Source of the DNA: Bacteroidales bacterium
GTDB taxonomy: Bacteria; Bacteroidota; Bacteroidia; Bacteroidales; Bacteroidaceae
Assembly (NCBI GenBank): GCA_012729225.1
Contig: JAAYDO010000139.1
Coordinates: forward strand, 1-64,000
Direction: 5' to 3'
Length of the DNA: 64,000 nt
A program made the translations under genes and the position numbers. The notes under the pieces were generated by a model, which saw nothing but the letters and a program-made list of their open reading frames with translations, made no database searches and was not told the DNA's origin. Shown piece after piece: positions 39,842 to 51,034 of this stretch (the stretch's first letter is position 1; every line of letters begins with the position of its first letter).

Positions 39842-40624
39842 ATGGACGAATCTTTTTATAATACGACTGTAAAACCTACCATCATCGCCGGACCATGTGT
39901 GATAGAATCTATGGAATGCTTAGAAGAGGTGGCACAGGAGATGGTGAGACTCAATGAGAAATATGACTTGAACATCATCTTCAAGTCGTCGTTTGACAAA
40001 GCCAACCGCACCAGCATCCGCTCCTACCGTGGACCAGGACTGGAGAAAGGCATACAGATGCTTGCTGACATAAAGGAGAAGTATGGGCTGCGCATCTTGA
40101 CAGACATCCATGAGAGTTGTCAGGCACAGGCCGCTGGAGAGGTAGCTGACGTGTTGCAGATTCCTGCTTTTTTATGCAGACAGACTGATTTGCTCGTGGC
40201 TGCTGCCCACACCGGCAGAATCGTCAATATCAAGAAGGCTCAGTTCCTCTCTGGTATGGATATGGAGTTTCCTGTGCAGAAGGTTAGGGAGAGCGGTAAT
40301 GACAATGTGTGGCTGACGGAACGTGGCAACGTTTATGGCTATAACAATCTGGCAGTGGATTTCCGCAATATAGCGGACATGCACCGTTTCACTGACACGG
40401 TGATAATGGACTGCACGCACAGTGTGCAGCGTCCGGGTGCTGCAGGTGGCAAGACTGGAGGCAATCGTGAATTTGTGCCAGCAATGGCTTTGGCTGCTAA
40501 GGCTTTTGGTGCCAATGGCTATTTCTTTGAGGTTCATCCCAATCCTGATGAGGCACTCTCCGATGGTCCTAACATGCTTTTCTTGAGTGAATTGGATCGT
40601 GTGATAGCATCACTCATTGACTAA
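39842..40624 (+). CDS. kdsA: 3-deoxy-8-phosphooctulonate synthase
   Basis: IAGPCVIESMECLEEVA, FKSSFDKANRTSIRSYRGPGLEKG, DCTHSVQRPG. Confidence 0.96.
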   Translation: MDESFYNTTVKPTIIAGPCVIESMECLEEVAQEMVRLNEKYDLNIIFKSSFDKANRTSIRSYRGPGLEKGIQMLADIKEKYGLRILTDIHESCQAQAAGEVADVLQIPAFLCRQTDLLVAAAHTGRIVNIKKAQFLSGMDMEFPVQKVRESGNDNVWLTERGNVYGYNNLAVDFRNIADMHRFTDTVIMDCTHSVQRPGAAGGKTGGNREFVPAMALAAKAFGANGYFFEVHPNPDEALSDGPNMLFLSELDRVIASLID

Positions 40625-40696
40625 TTGACAGATCTTCGGCTTTTTGAGGAGGCCGAAGGACAGGACGAACTAACAATAAATGATGAATTTGTAAAG

Positions 40697-41641
40697 ATGG
40701 ATGCTAAGATTTATGCTGAAAGGTGTTTGCGTGATGAGGCTCAGACCCTGCTTGACTTAATTCCACAATTAGATAACCAGTTTGAACAGGTCGTGGATCT
40801 TATCCATCGATGCACAGGTCATGTGGTAGTGACAGGTGTGGGGAAGTCTGGTCATGTGGGTGCTAAGATAGCGGCCACATTGTCCTCTACGGGCACTCCT
40901 GCCATCTATCTGAACACGTTGGATGCGCTTCATGGAGACCTCGGCATGATCATGAATGACGATGTTTTGTTTATGATCAGCAACTCGGGTAACACCGATG
41001 AATTGCTTCGTATCACGGCTTCGCTTGAAGAACGCCATATCCCTATTGTCTCGATGACGGGTGATGCTCACTCGCTTTTGGCTCAGCACTCTACTTATCA
41101 TATTCTGTGCAGTGTGGAGAAAGAGGCTTGTCCGCTCAACTTGGCACCCACATCCAGCACCACTGCTGCTATGGCAATGGGTGATGCGCTGGCATGTGCA
41201 CTGATGGAGGTGAGGAGATTCCGTGCTAAAGACTTCGCACAGTTTCATCCAGGGGGCACATTGGGTAGGAAGTTGCTGGTGAGAGTGAAGGATGTGATGT
41301 ACACGGACAATTTTCCTATCATCCCTCCACACGTGCGTCTCTCGGAAGCCATCATGGCTATCAGTGCAGGCAAGTTGGGACTTGGCGTGGTGATGGAAGA
41401 TGAAAAGATTTTAGGTATCATTACCGATGGCGACATTCGTCGTGCTGTGGAAGGTGCGCGCGATAATTTCATCAATCTCACAGTGTGCGAGGCGATGACC
41501 CGCAGTCCTAAGACCATCTCGCCTGATGCTAAACTGACGACCATTCAGCAGATGTTCAGAAATCATAAGATTCACTCTCTTCTGGTGACAGACCATGGGA
41601 AGTTGGTCGGTATCGTGGATTACTTTGCGATTATGAATTAG
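40697..41641 (+). CDS. kdsD: D-arabinose-5-phosphate isomerase (KpsF/GutQ family)
   Basis: SIS domain (VVVTGVGKSGHVGAKIAATLSSTGTPAIYLN) plus CBS pair; start set at MDAKIYAERCL. Confidence 0.94.
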   Translation: MDAKIYAERCLRDEAQTLLDLIPQLDNQFEQVVDLIHRCTGHVVVTGVGKSGHVGAKIAATLSSTGTPAIYLNTLDALHGDLGMIMNDDVLFMISNSGNTDELLRITASLEERHIPIVSMTGDAHSLLAQHSTYHILCSVEKEACPLNLAPTSSTTAAMAMGDALACALMEVRRFRAKDFAQFHPGGTLGRKLLVRVKDVMYTDNFPIIPPHVRLSEAIMAISAGKLGLGVVMEDEKILGIITDGDIRRAVEGARDNFINLTVCEAMTRSPKTISPDAKLTTIQQMFRNHKIHSLLVTDHGKLVGIVDYFAIMN

Positions 41642-41701
41642 GTGCTGTAACCTCTATTCATTGATGAAGAGGCATAGATGTTGTTTTACTCCAAATAGGT
41701 C

Positions 41702-41732
41702 ATTAGCGTGAGTCCATCCAACTCACGCTAAT
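41702..41732. terminator. Hairpin terminator downstream of kdsD
   Basis: 12-bp perfect stem ATTAGCGTGAGT - ccatcca - ACTCACGCTAAT followed by TTT. Confidence 0.85.
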
Positions 41733-42035
41733 TTTATGTTGAACCACTCCCTATTACTACTTTCTTGATGTGTGTGCATCTTCTTCTCCATTCCTTCTTT
41801 TTTAATTTCCTTACCGAAATTTATGGAAGATTCGTATAAAATTCGTTGGTGATTCGTGCTGTTTTCACTTGTTGTGGAATAATGGTTAAGCGAGTTGGAC
41901 AAGTTTTGATGCAGGATGGCTTACACAAGAACGTGAGTGATATTTCCATGACTTCTTTTATTGCTCTTATCTTGTTTATATACAATGAATTATAGATACT
42001 TTTTGCTTAAATGCTTGTGGCGATGAAAATGCACC

Positions 42036-42145
42036 ATTGTTCATGGACTATCGCACCATTGTCCGTTGGCACTTGAAATATTGTTCGTTGGTGCTCGAAG
42101 CATTGTTCGTTGGCTGATGAAGTATGCTTCGGTCATGAGATGTGT
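42036..42145 (+). repeat. 22-bp tandem repeat array, locus C (4 units plus degenerate fifth)
   Basis: ATTGTTCATGGACTATCGCACC / ATTGTCCGTTGGCACTTGAAAT / ATTGTTCGTTGGTGCTCGAAGC / ATTGTTCGTTGGCTGATGAAGT / ATGCTTCGGTCATGAGATGTGT. Confidence 0.9.
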
Positions 42146-42304
42146 ATGATTGCATGGAATATCCTACTGTTTTCACCGCTTCTTTCTCACTTCTTTTGTG
42201 GCCACCCCAACTTTTTCTGAAAGAGGAAGAGGAGTGGGGTTTTCATATATGTCATTCACCAGAAGGAATCAACGCTACAGGTATCAGACTATCACAAAAA
42301 GAAA

Positions 42305-42344
42305 TTCGACGAATCCAGAATAGGGTTTCTGTGGATTCGTCGAA
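42305..42344 (-). terminator. Intrinsic terminator downstream of nadE
   Basis: 13-bp stem TTCGACGAATCCA...TGGATTCGTCGAA, T-rich tail on the minus strand. Confidence 0.8.
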
Positions 42345-42384
42345 CTTGCTATGTTTTCGGGTGTTGCTGGATAGCGGTGCTCCC

Positions 42385-44358
42385 TTATTCAGAGAGGTCT
42401 GCAATCCAGTCTGAACTGCTTGCATCGCTTGGCATGCGCCAGTCACCACGTGGGGATAGTGACACGGAGCCGACCTTCGGTCCATCGGGCAGACAACTTC
42501 GCTTGAACTGTTGGGTGAAGAAGCGACGGCAGAAGGTGTGAAGCCATTTCTTGATGGTGTCTTCGTCGTATGTGCCAACAGCCATACCGTTCTCAGGGGT
42601 TTCGCGATAGGTTTGCTTGACAAAGGCTTGAAGGGCGAGGAAGTAAATCTTAGCAGGTCGGAAGCCAAGGCGCAGCAGATTGTAGAGGAAGAAGTCGTGA
42701 AGTTCGTATGGCCCTACGAGGTCTTCTGTCTTCTGCATAATCTCTCCGTTCTCGTCGGCAGGGATGAGTTCGGGAGAGATAGGTGTTTCTATGATGTCAA
42801 GTAGAGTGGTTTTAGAGGTGTCGTCCACACTGGTGAGGGCAACCCACTTGACGAGATATTTGACAAGAGTCTTTGGTATGGAAACGTTCACGCCATAGTT
42901 GGACATGTGGTCAGCATTGTAGGTGCACCATCCGAGTGCCAGTTCGCTGAGGTCGCCTGTACCTACCACAAAACCATTGCACTGGTTGGCCACATCCATG
43001 AGGATTTGTGTGCGTTCGCGTGCCTGACTGTTCTCGTAGGTGACATCGTGTATGTTTATGTCATGACCAATGTCCTTGAAGTGTTGGATGCAGGCATCTT
43101 TAATGCTGATTTCCTTGATGGTGATGTCGAGCGACTGCATGAGACTCATTGCATTATTGTAGGTGCGGTCAGTAGTGCCAAAGCCTGGCATGGTGACTCC
43201 AATCACTTCCTTGTGAGGTCGGTTGAGCATATCCATCGTCTTCACACAGACGAGGAGGGCAAGGGTGGAATCAAGACCTCCACTAATGCCAATCACAATG
43301 CTGCGTGCGTTGGTGTGGACGATTCGTTTGGCAAGTGCCTCTGTCTGGATGGAGAAGATTTCTTCACACCGCTCGTCAAGTTCTTTTCCGCTGGGCACAA
43401 AAGGATGTGGATCGACATAACGAGTGAACTCGAAGTTGTAGGCAGGATTGACAGTCTGACACTGGATGTCTATGCTGTTGGTGGCGGCAATCTCTCTCAC
43501 GTTCTCTGCAAAAGTGGTGTTCTTTCTGCGCTCTGAGAGTAAACGCTCGGTGTCTATCTCTGAGATAACCATTTGTTCCTCGAGGCAAAATCGTTTGCTG
43601 CGTGCCAGCAGGCTTCCATTCTCATATATCAGTGCATTGCCTGCAAATACAAGGTCTTGGGTGGACTCACCAAAACCGCATGAGCTATACACATAACCTG
43701 AAATGCAACGTGCGCTCTGCTGACTGATGAGCGAGAGGAGATATTGGTTTTTGCCAATTACCTCGTTTGTGGCACTCAGGTTGAAGATGATTTCAGCACC
43801 TTTCAGGGCTAAGTTGCAGCTTGGAGGGATGGGTGACCACAGGTCTTCGCAAATCTCAATGCCAAAGGTTGTGCTTTGGGTGTGGAAGAGTAGGTTGCGC
43901 CCCATGGTGACTTGTTGTGCACAGAGGTGAATCTGTGTGTTGAGCGTTGCTGTGGCAGGTGAAAACCAACGCTTTTCATAGAACTCCTGATAGTTGGGCA
44001 GGTAAGTCTTAGGCACAACACCCAAGATCTTGCCTCCCTGCACCACCACGGCACAGTTCATGAGCAGTGAATCGACCATGACAGGCATGCCGACAATGGC
44101 AATGATCTGAAGTGAGCGTGTGAAGTCGAGCAATTTGAAGAGGCTCTCCTCACATTTCTCCAAAAGCAGTTGCTGTCCAAAGAGATCTTGACAAGTGTAT
44201 CCACAGATGCATAGTTCAGGGAATGTGATGATTTCCACTCCTTTTCCTTCAGCCTGAACAATCAGGCTCTCTATCTGCTGAATATTGTATGTGCAGTCTG
44301 CCACCTTCAGTGAAGGTATGGCTGATGCAACTTTGACAAAACCGTAATTCGAAATCAT
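42385..44358 (-). CDS. nadE: Glutamine-dependent NAD+ synthetase
   Basis: N-terminal nitrilase domain (ITFPELCICGYTCQDLF) plus synthetase domain (VIGISGGLDSTLALLV, GTGDLSELALGWCTYNADHMSNYGVN); start set at MISNYGF. Confidence 0.95.
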   Translation of the reverse strand: MISNYGFVKVASAIPSLKVADCTYNIQQIESLIVQAEGKGVEIITFPELCICGYTCQDLFGQQLLLEKCEESLFKLLDFTRSLQIIAIVGMPVMVDSLLMNCAVVVQGGKILGVVPKTYLPNYQEFYEKRWFSPATATLNTQIHLCAQQVTMGRNLLFHTQSTTFGIEICEDLWSPIPPSCNLALKGAEIIFNLSATNEVIGKNQYLLSLISQQSARCISGYVYSSCGFGESTQDLVFAGNALIYENGSLLARSKRFCLEEQMVISEIDTERLLSERRKNTTFAENVREIAATNSIDIQCQTVNPAYNFEFTRYVDPHPFVPSGKELDERCEEIFSIQTEALAKRIVHTNARSIVIGISGGLDSTLALLVCVKTMDMLNRPHKEVIGVTMPGFGTTDRTYNNAMSLMQSLDITIKEISIKDACIQHFKDIGHDINIHDVTYENSQARERTQILMDVANQCNGFVVGTGDLSELALGWCTYNADHMSNYGVNVSIPKTLVKYLVKWVALTSVDDTSKTTLLDIIETPISPELIPADENGEIMQKTEDLVGPYELHDFFLYNLLRLGFRPAKIYFLALQAFVKQTYRETPENGMAVGTYDEDTIKKWLHTFCRRFFTQQFKRSCLPDGPKVGSVSLSPRGDWRMPSDASSSDWIADLSE

Positions 44359-44407
44359 ATATGTAATAAATTGATAATTATTGATGATGGGGGTAGATAT
44401 GCTCTCC

Positions 44408-46912
44408 TCACTCAGCATTGAGTTGGAGTGTGGCAGTCTTGAGTCCCTTGGCACTCACCTTGACTGTGACTTCTCCTTTCTTTCCATTGTTTTGAATGCC
44501 GATGACGAGCTGTCCGTGGAACACTCTCATGTGTGGCTTGGTGAAAACTTCAAGACTTGTGGCGTCGCCATTGCATATTCCCTTGAAGCGTGCTGCTCCT
44601 GACACATTGACTTGGACGGACTGATTGGCATCAGGCACGAGGTTGCCTTCCTTGTCAAGTACATTGACCGTGATGAAGGTCATGTCTTCTCCATCTGCAC
44701 GAAGAGGCTTGACGGGAGCACCGAGGTCGCCTGTGAGTTGGATGGATGAAGCAGTGCCTGCTGTCTTGACAGTTTGAGAACCAGCCTCTATTCCGTTCTT
44801 GTCATAAACCACAACCTTGAGTTCTCCTGGTTCATATACCACATTGTTCCAGCGCAGACGATAGCGGTCGATGGCAGGGTCGTTGATGTCGGAGATTCTT
44901 CCTTCCTTGCCTGTGCCTTTCGTGGCTTGGGTGTTTTTGGAAATCTTACCTTGTGACTTTCCATTCACAAAGAGTTCTGCTGTGGGGTGATTGGTGTAGC
45001 AATACACAGGGGTTACTTCTCCCTCACGGTTAGGAAATGTCCAATGAGGAACGAGGTGAATCGTGCTTTCCTCTTTGTTCCAATGCGAGCGGTAGAGGTA
45101 ATATCGGTCTTTGGGCAAACCTGCCAAATCGAAGATGCCAAAATAAGAAGAGCGACTGGGCCAATACTCATCATAAGGAGTTGGTTCGCCAAGATAGTCG
45201 AAGCCTGTCCACACGAACTCACCTATCACCCAAGGCTTGTCTTCTTGTAGAAGCCAGTCTTCCTCAGGAATATTAGACCACCAGCATGCCTCCATGTCAT
45301 AACTGGAGCATTGACCATCGGAGTAGGTCTTGCCATCTGCACGTGTGACAGGAAAATGATAGACACCACGTGAGGACACGGTAGAGGCAGTCTCGCTGCC
45401 CAAGACAAAGCCATGCCTCAATCGCTCATAGGCAGACTCATAGCGGTGTGTGCGATAATTGATGCCAGGGATGTCCAATACTTGTGCAAAGCCTGTGGAA
45501 AGGGCATTGTCTATGCGATCCATGCCAGAAGTGACAGGACGGGTCTTGTCCAGGCTATGCAGATAATCCTGCATCTCGCGCACCATGCGGTTGCCTTCTT
45601 TTGAGCCCTGTTCAGGGATCTCGTTGCCAATAGACCACATGATGATGGAGGGGTGAAGACGATGCGCCATGACAAGGTTGTGGATGTCGCGTCTCCACCA
45701 GTCTTGATAGAAACGTGCATAGCCATTCTTGCATTTAGGGTATTGCCACATGTCGAAGCTTTCTGCCATGACCATCATGCCAAGTGAGTCATATACCTCC
45801 ATCTGCATCTGCGAGGGAGTGTTGTGGGCGGTGCGTATAGCATCACAGCCCATACTCTTGAGAAGTTCCACCTGACGAATGAGGGCTGACTTGTTGATGG
45901 CTGCTCCAAGCATGCCAAAATCATGGTGTAGGCACACACCCTTGATTTTGCGAGGTTGTCCGTTGAGAAGGAATCCTTTCTCGGCATTGACTTCGACAGT
46001 GCGTATGCCATATTTGACGGTACGAGAATCTAAGATGTCTCCTGATGCAGAGACAATGCTGACGGTCAGGTCATGGAGTTCTGGATGCTCTGGCGACCAC
46101 GGTTGAATGGCATGAAGAGGGGGGAAGTCTATTTCAGCAAAAGCATAATCAGATAGTCTCTGTAGTTGGACATCGTGTGATTGTCCTTGGCTGACAAAGC
46201 GGACATGAGCGTCATGTGTTTCACCCTCAACCCGAACACTGAAGTGCAGAAGAGCCGTCCGGTCTGTTAAACAACGTGTTTCAGCATTGATGCCCCATTC
46301 GGGAATATAGCAGGAACCTGTGGTGATGAGTTTGACAGGACGGTATAAGCCTGCTCCAGGATACCATCTGCTGCTCTCTTCTACGTTTTGCAGGTGTACT
46401 GCCAAGGTGTTTGGAGAGCCATCTTGATGAAGATAGGGCGTTATATCCACTAAAAATGGTGTGTAACCATATTTCCATTCACCAGCCTTTTGTCCATTCA
46501 CATATACCTCTGGTTCAGCCATGGCACCGTCGAAGTTGAGTACAGCATGTTTGCAATGAGAATCGACCGTGAACGTGTTACGATACCAGCCTTGTCCTAT
46601 CCAAGGTAGAGAACCGCTTCGTCCTGTCTTCTCACTGGCTTCTTCCTCTCCGTTTTGTGTTATAGCCACTGTTTGTTTGTCTATCTCTTTATCAAAAGGT
46701 CCATCGATAGCCCAATCGTGTGGAATCTGTACAGTCTGCCAGTCTTTGTCATCGTATAGTTCTTGAGCAGGAGTTATGCCATCCTTCTCTCCATGAGAGA
46801 AAGTCCAGCCATCACGAAGGGTGATTTCCTTTCGTTGTGCAGATGCTGTTAGGGTAGATGCAGAGATGCCTATCAACAGCAGAATTCTTAAGATGAGTGA
46901 ATGAATGGCCAT
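44408..46912 (-). CDS. Glycoside hydrolase family 2 protein (beta-galactosidase-like)
   Basis: REITLRDGWTFSHGEKDG, KGVCLHHDFGMLGAA, IIMWSIGNEIPEQG, VIGEFVWTGFDYLGEPTPY. Confidence 0.93.
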   Translation of the reverse strand: MAIHSLILRILLLIGISASTLTASAQRKEITLRDGWTFSHGEKDGITPAQELYDDKDWQTVQIPHDWAIDGPFDKEIDKQTVAITQNGEEEASEKTGRSGSLPWIGQGWYRNTFTVDSHCKHAVLNFDGAMAEPEVYVNGQKAGEWKYGYTPFLVDITPYLHQDGSPNTLAVHLQNVEESSRWYPGAGLYRPVKLITTGSCYIPEWGINAETRCLTDRTALLHFSVRVEGETHDAHVRFVSQGQSHDVQLQRLSDYAFAEIDFPPLHAIQPWSPEHPELHDLTVSIVSASGDILDSRTVKYGIRTVEVNAEKGFLLNGQPRKIKGVCLHHDFGMLGAAINKSALIRQVELLKSMGCDAIRTAHNTPSQMQMEVYDSLGMMVMAESFDMWQYPKCKNGYARFYQDWWRRDIHNLVMAHRLHPSIIMWSIGNEIPEQGSKEGNRMVREMQDYLHSLDKTRPVTSGMDRIDNALSTGFAQVLDIPGINYRTHRYESAYERLRHGFVLGSETASTVSSRGVYHFPVTRADGKTYSDGQCSSYDMEACWWSNIPEEDWLLQEDKPWVIGEFVWTGFDYLGEPTPYDEYWPSRSSYFGIFDLAGLPKDRYYLYRSHWNKEESTIHLVPHWTFPNREGEVTPVYCYTNHPTAELFVNGKSQGKISKNTQATKGTGKEGRISDINDPAIDRYRLRWNNVVYEPGELKVVVYDKNGIEAGSQTVKTAGTASSIQLTGDLGAPVKPLRADGEDMTFITVNVLDKEGNLVPDANQSVQVNVSGAARFKGICNGDATSLEVFTKPHMRVFHGQLVIGIQNNGKKGEVTVKVSAKGLKTATLQLNAE

Positions 46913-47322
46913 AATAGGTGATTCTTCATTCTGCAACACTATGGATGAATGATTTGAAGAGTTCTTGAGCAATTATAGTTGTCTCGGATGCTGTCATATC
47001 AGATTTTACCCAACTTAGTGTTGCAAAAGAAATTGGGCAAAAGAACTGAAAGACATGGCAAAGATAACAATAAAAATTGAGGGATTCACACTTTTAGGTG
47101 GAATATTTACAATTGCGGAGCAATAAGGTCAAGCGTTTGAGGAAATGAGGCGTATATGACAATCAAGTGACGTCTTCTGTGATGACAGAGGTTAGGCATC
47201 TGTAGAAGCAGGCTTTAGGGTCTGTGCGAACTGACAAGATGGAGCATGATGTAGGTGTGCCTCCTTTGTTGGATTGATGAGTTCAGTCTTTTGTAGGAAT
47301 GCCAAATGCGTGCTTCATGGAA

Positions 47323-48366
47323 TTAACGAATGCCTCTTTCATTGAGTGCCCGAATGTAGCAAGCCGCATTCTGAAGGTGCTCGCCATAGGAGACTGCATA
47401 GTTGTGAGTGCCAGAGAAGTCTTCTTTAGCACACATATATATATAGTCATTGTTGTCATGATTGAGCACAGCATCAATGCCCGCAATGCTTGGCACGCGG
47501 ATAGGACCAGGAGGTAACCCCATGTTCTTATAAGTATTATAAGGGGAATTTGCTTTTAGGTGCTCGTGAGTGACCCTCTTGATGGAGAAGTCGCCTACGG
47601 CATAGATGACTGTGGGATCGCTTTGCAAAGCCATAGGCTTGCGCATTCTGTTCATGTAGAGAGCGGCGATGATGGGCTTTTCTGCATTGTTGGCAGTCTC
47701 ACTATCTACGATTGAAGCCAAGGTTATTACTTTTTCCTTCGTCATCTTCTCGCCTGCATACTTGCTCACCTCATCGAGTTTTCTCATGCGCTCTTCATTC
47801 CAGAATCGCTCATGCTCTATCTTCATACGCTCCATCATCTTGTCTATACTCATATCCCAATAGACTTCATAGGTGTTGGGGATGAATAATCCCGGGAGAG
47901 ATTCCTTGGTGTAGCCCAGTTCCGTAATCTTATCTGTATTGTTGAGGTATTCAGCAATACTGGCAGAATCTACCATGAGTTGTCGTGCAAGTTTCCCTGC
48001 CATGTCGTTCATGGTTCTTGCAGAGGGGACAATGAGATTGATGGGTTCTTCATGGTGATTGCGGATGTTACGTACCAACTGTAGCATGGTCATCTCCTTG
48101 TTCACCACATATTTGCCTGTGTGGATGCGGTCTTTAAGATTGAGGACTCCTGCAAAGAGATGAAATACCCGCATGTTGGAAGCCTTGCAGTCTCTGTCTA
48201 TCTTCATGCTGATGGAATCTATATTGTCATCAGTATCAATATATATATATACAGGCTTCTCTGTCTCAAATCCACTTCTGTAAAGCCAGAAGCCAATGAC
48301 ACCTGCCACAACAATGAGGCTGCAGAAGAGCACCCATATCCAATTACCCTTTTCCTTCTTAGACAT
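47323..48366 (-). CDS. mltG: Endolytic transglycosylase MltG (YceG-like)
   Basis: TKEKVITLASIVDSETANNAEKPIIAALYMNRMRKPMALQSDPTVIYA, YNTYKNMGLPPGPI. Confidence 0.95.
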   Translation of the reverse strand: MSKKEKGNWIWVLFCSLIVVAGVIGFWLYRSGFETEKPVYIYIDTDDNIDSISMKIDRDCKASNMRVFHLFAGVLNLKDRIHTGKYVVNKEMTMLQLVRNIRNHHEEPINLIVPSARTMNDMAGKLARQLMVDSASIAEYLNNTDKITELGYTKESLPGLFIPNTYEVYWDMSIDKMMERMKIEHERFWNEERMRKLDEVSKYAGEKMTKEKVITLASIVDSETANNAEKPIIAALYMNRMRKPMALQSDPTVIYAVGDFSIKRVTHEHLKANSPYNTYKNMGLPPGPIRVPSIAGIDAVLNHDNNDYIYMCAKEDFSGTHNYAVSYGEHLQNAACYIRALNERGIR

Positions 48367-48553
48367 ATATTCTTTGTTTTCGGTATGAATAGCTAAAAAC
48401 ATGTATTTTGCCATGAGTATGGCAGAAATAATGACCTTTATGCTTTCTTATTATTAATAATACGGCAAAGATAGTGAAAAAGTATCGAAGATGATACTTG
48501 TGTTGCAAAAGATTTGTATCTTTACACGAAAATTCATTATTAATTCAATCATC

Positions 48554-49090
48554 ATGGGAAGTTTTAAGGATTTAGTGCAGTTGCGCCGAAGCGTAAGGAA
48601 GTTTACAGACCAAGAACTTGCGGCAGAGGATTTGCAGACCATTCTTCGTGCTGCTTTGATGTCTCCAACCAGCAAGAGTACCCGTGCTTGGCACTTTGTA
48701 GTGATAGACGATAAGGATTTGCTGGAGAAGATTTCACTCTGCAGACCTATGGGAAGTCAATTTGTGGCAGGTGCTAAAGTTGCCATTGTAGTGTTGGGCG
48801 ATAGGGAAGTGACAGATGCTTGGTGTGAGGATGCGTCTATAGCGGCAGTCACCATGCAGTATCAGGCGGCAGACTTGGGCATTGGTTCATGCTGGTGTCA
48901 AGTGCGCAACCGTTTTATGGAAAACGGAGAACCTTCCGATCATGTGCTTCGTTTCTTGCTTCGCTATCCTGAAAACCTCACGGCTGAGTGCGTGATAGGC
49001 TTTGGGTATCCTGCCATTGAGCGCAAGCCTCAAGATGAGGATAAACTGAAATGGGAGAATGTGCACGTTGGTCCACTGCCTGAATCGTGA
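48554..49090 (+). CDS. Nitroreductase family protein
   Basis: LVQLRRSVRKFTDQELAAEDLQTILRAALMSPTSKSTRAWHFVVI. Confidence 0.92.
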   Translation: MGSFKDLVQLRRSVRKFTDQELAAEDLQTILRAALMSPTSKSTRAWHFVVIDDKDLLEKISLCRPMGSQFVAGAKVAIVVLGDREVTDAWCEDASIAAVTMQYQAADLGIGSCWCQVRNRFMENGEPSDHVLRFLLRYPENLTAECVIGFGYPAIERKPQDEDKLKWENVHVGPLPES

Positions 49091-49133
49091 TGATGAAAGA
49101 ACAAGTTTACTGACAAAATAGAGTTTCAACCTT

Positions 49134-49910
49134 ATGGAAATAGTGTTGATTGGAGCTGGCAATTTAGCCACAAATTTAGGAAAGGCATTGTTCCAGTCTG
49201 GACATGTCATTAAACAAGTGTATAGTCATACAGAAGATTCTGCATCGGCTTTAGGCTCTAAGTTGAACAGTCCTTATACTGCCGACCTGACTCAAGTGGA
49301 GAAGAAAGCAGACCTCTTTATCATAGCCGTGAAAGATTCAGTATTGCCATCAGTGGCTTCTGCTTTGAAAGAAGGAAGAGAACAGCAGTTTTTTGTCCAC
49401 ACGGCAGGAAGCATATCAATGGATGTGTTGCCTTTTGAACGTAGAGGAGTGCTCTATCCTATGCAAACCTTCACGAAGGAAAGAAAAGTGGATTTCAGTG
49501 TGATTCCCTTTTTTATAGAAACATCTGGTAAGAGTGATTATGGCATTCTTCACCGCCTTTCCCTTACAATGTCTGATACGGTCTATGAACTGAATACTGC
49601 CGATCGTCAGTATCTGCATCTGGCTGCCGTGTTCTGCAACAACTTTGCCAACCACTGCTACAATATGGGTGCTCAGTTGCTCAAGCAACATGGTGATATT
49701 CCATTTGCTGTCATGATGCCACTCATAGAAGAAACAGTGGCTAAACTCTATCAGTTCACACCTGCAGAGGCTCAGACAGGCCCTGCTGTGAGATGGGATA
49801 CTAATGTGATGGACCGACAGATGGATTTGCTTTCTGGGCAGAATGACATGAAGAACATCTATCAGATGATGAGCCAGGGCATTCGTGATTACCAGAATAA
49901 AAAAGAATAA
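49134..49910 (+). CDS. DUF2520/Rossmann-like domain protein
   Basis: MEIVLIGAGNLATNLGKALFQSGHVIKQVYS...; F420 oxidoreductase-like fold plus DUF2520 C-terminus. Confidence 0.85.
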   Translation: MEIVLIGAGNLATNLGKALFQSGHVIKQVYSHTEDSASALGSKLNSPYTADLTQVEKKADLFIIAVKDSVLPSVASALKEGREQQFFVHTAGSISMDVLPFERRGVLYPMQTFTKERKVDFSVIPFFIETSGKSDYGILHRLSLTMSDTVYELNTADRQYLHLAAVFCNNFANHCYNMGAQLLKQHGDIPFAVMMPLIEETVAKLYQFTPAEAQTGPAVRWDTNVMDRQMDLLSGQNDMKNIYQMMSQGIRDYQNKKE

Positions 49911-49949
49911 AGAGAAATCATACGAGACAGGAGAAAAAAGAAGAGAGAG

Positions 49950-50468
49950 ATGATTAATTATGATTTGACGAAAATACGTGCAGTATTCTTGGATGTGGAC
50001 GGTGTGCTTTCATGCGAAACTATTCCGCAACACCCCAATGGTGACCCCATGCGAACAGTCAATATCAAGGATGGTTATGCCATGCAGCATGCCGTGAAGT
50101 GCGGATTGGTTCTGGCCATCATCACTGGTGGAAGAACAGAAGCGATACGCATTCGTTATGAGAGCCTTGGGGTGAAGGAAGTGGTGCTGGGGTCTGCGGT
50201 GAAGATTAAAGCCTACAATGAACTCAAGGAAAAGTATCAGTTGAAGGATGATGAGATAGCCTATGTGGGCGATGACATTCCCGACTATGAGGTACTTCAG
50301 GCCTGTGGCTTGCCTTGCTGTCCTGCAGATGCAACACCCGAAATCAAGAACATCTGCACCTATGTCTCTCACAAGTGTGGAGGGATGGGATGTGTGCGTG
50401 ATATACTCGAACAAATATTGAAAGCCCAAAACTTATGGATGCACAACAGCAAGGCCTTCGGTTGGTAG
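49950..50468 (+). CDS. kdsC: KdsC-like HAD-family phosphatase
   Basis: [62 protein letters not shown]. Confidence 0.88.
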   Translation: MINYDLTKIRAVFLDVDGVLSCETIPQHPNGDPMRTVNIKDGYAMQHAVKCGLVLAIITGGRTEAIRIRYESLGVKEVVLGSAVKIKAYNELKEKYQLKDDEIAYVGDDIPDYEVLQACGLPCCPADATPEIKNICTYVSHKCGGMGCVRDILEQILKAQNLWMHNSKAFGW

Positions 50469-51034
50469 AAGGATATAAAGTAATCTTGGCCAGCAATTCT
50501 CCTCGCAGAAGAGAACTATTGGGAGGGTTGGGCATAGACTTTGAGGTTCGTACCCTTCAGGATATAGATGAGAGTTATCCCGCCTCGCTTCGTGAAGAAG
50601 AGATTCCTCTTTATATTTCCAGAAAAAAGGCAGAAGCCTATCACGCTTCGATGGCAGACGACGAACTCTATATAACAGCCGACACCATTGTGTATTTGGA
50701 TGGAGAGGTGCTTGGTAAGCCCAAGGACAGAGAGGATGCTTTCAGGATGCTTCGCCGTCTTTCAGGTTGTGCGCATGACGTGATGACAGGCGTGTCAATA
50801 GTTACTAAACAGAAGTCAGTACAGTTTGCTTCTACCACTCATGTGTTTTTTGCTGACCTTACCGATGAGGAAATCAACTATTATATAGATGTGTATCGTC
50901 CTTTCGACAAGGCTGGTGCTTATGGCGTGCAAGAATGGATTGGCTACGTGGCAGTCACCCGTATAGAGGGCTCTTATTTCAATGTGATGGGATTGCCCAT
51001 ACAGCGACTCTATACAGAACTGAAGCGTTTCTAA
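50435..51034 (+). CDS. maf: Maf family nucleotide pyrophosphatase
   Basis: [55 protein letters not shown]. Confidence 0.95.
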   Translation: MDAQQQGLRLVEGYKVILASNSPRRRELLGGLGIDFEVRTLQDIDESYPASLREEEIPLYISRKKAEAYHASMADDELYITADTIVYLDGEVLGKPKDREDAFRMLRRLSGCAHDVMTGVSIVTKQKSVQFASTTHVFFADLTDEEINYYIDVYRPFDKAGAYGVQEWIGYVAVTRIEGSYFNVMGLPIQRLYTELKRF

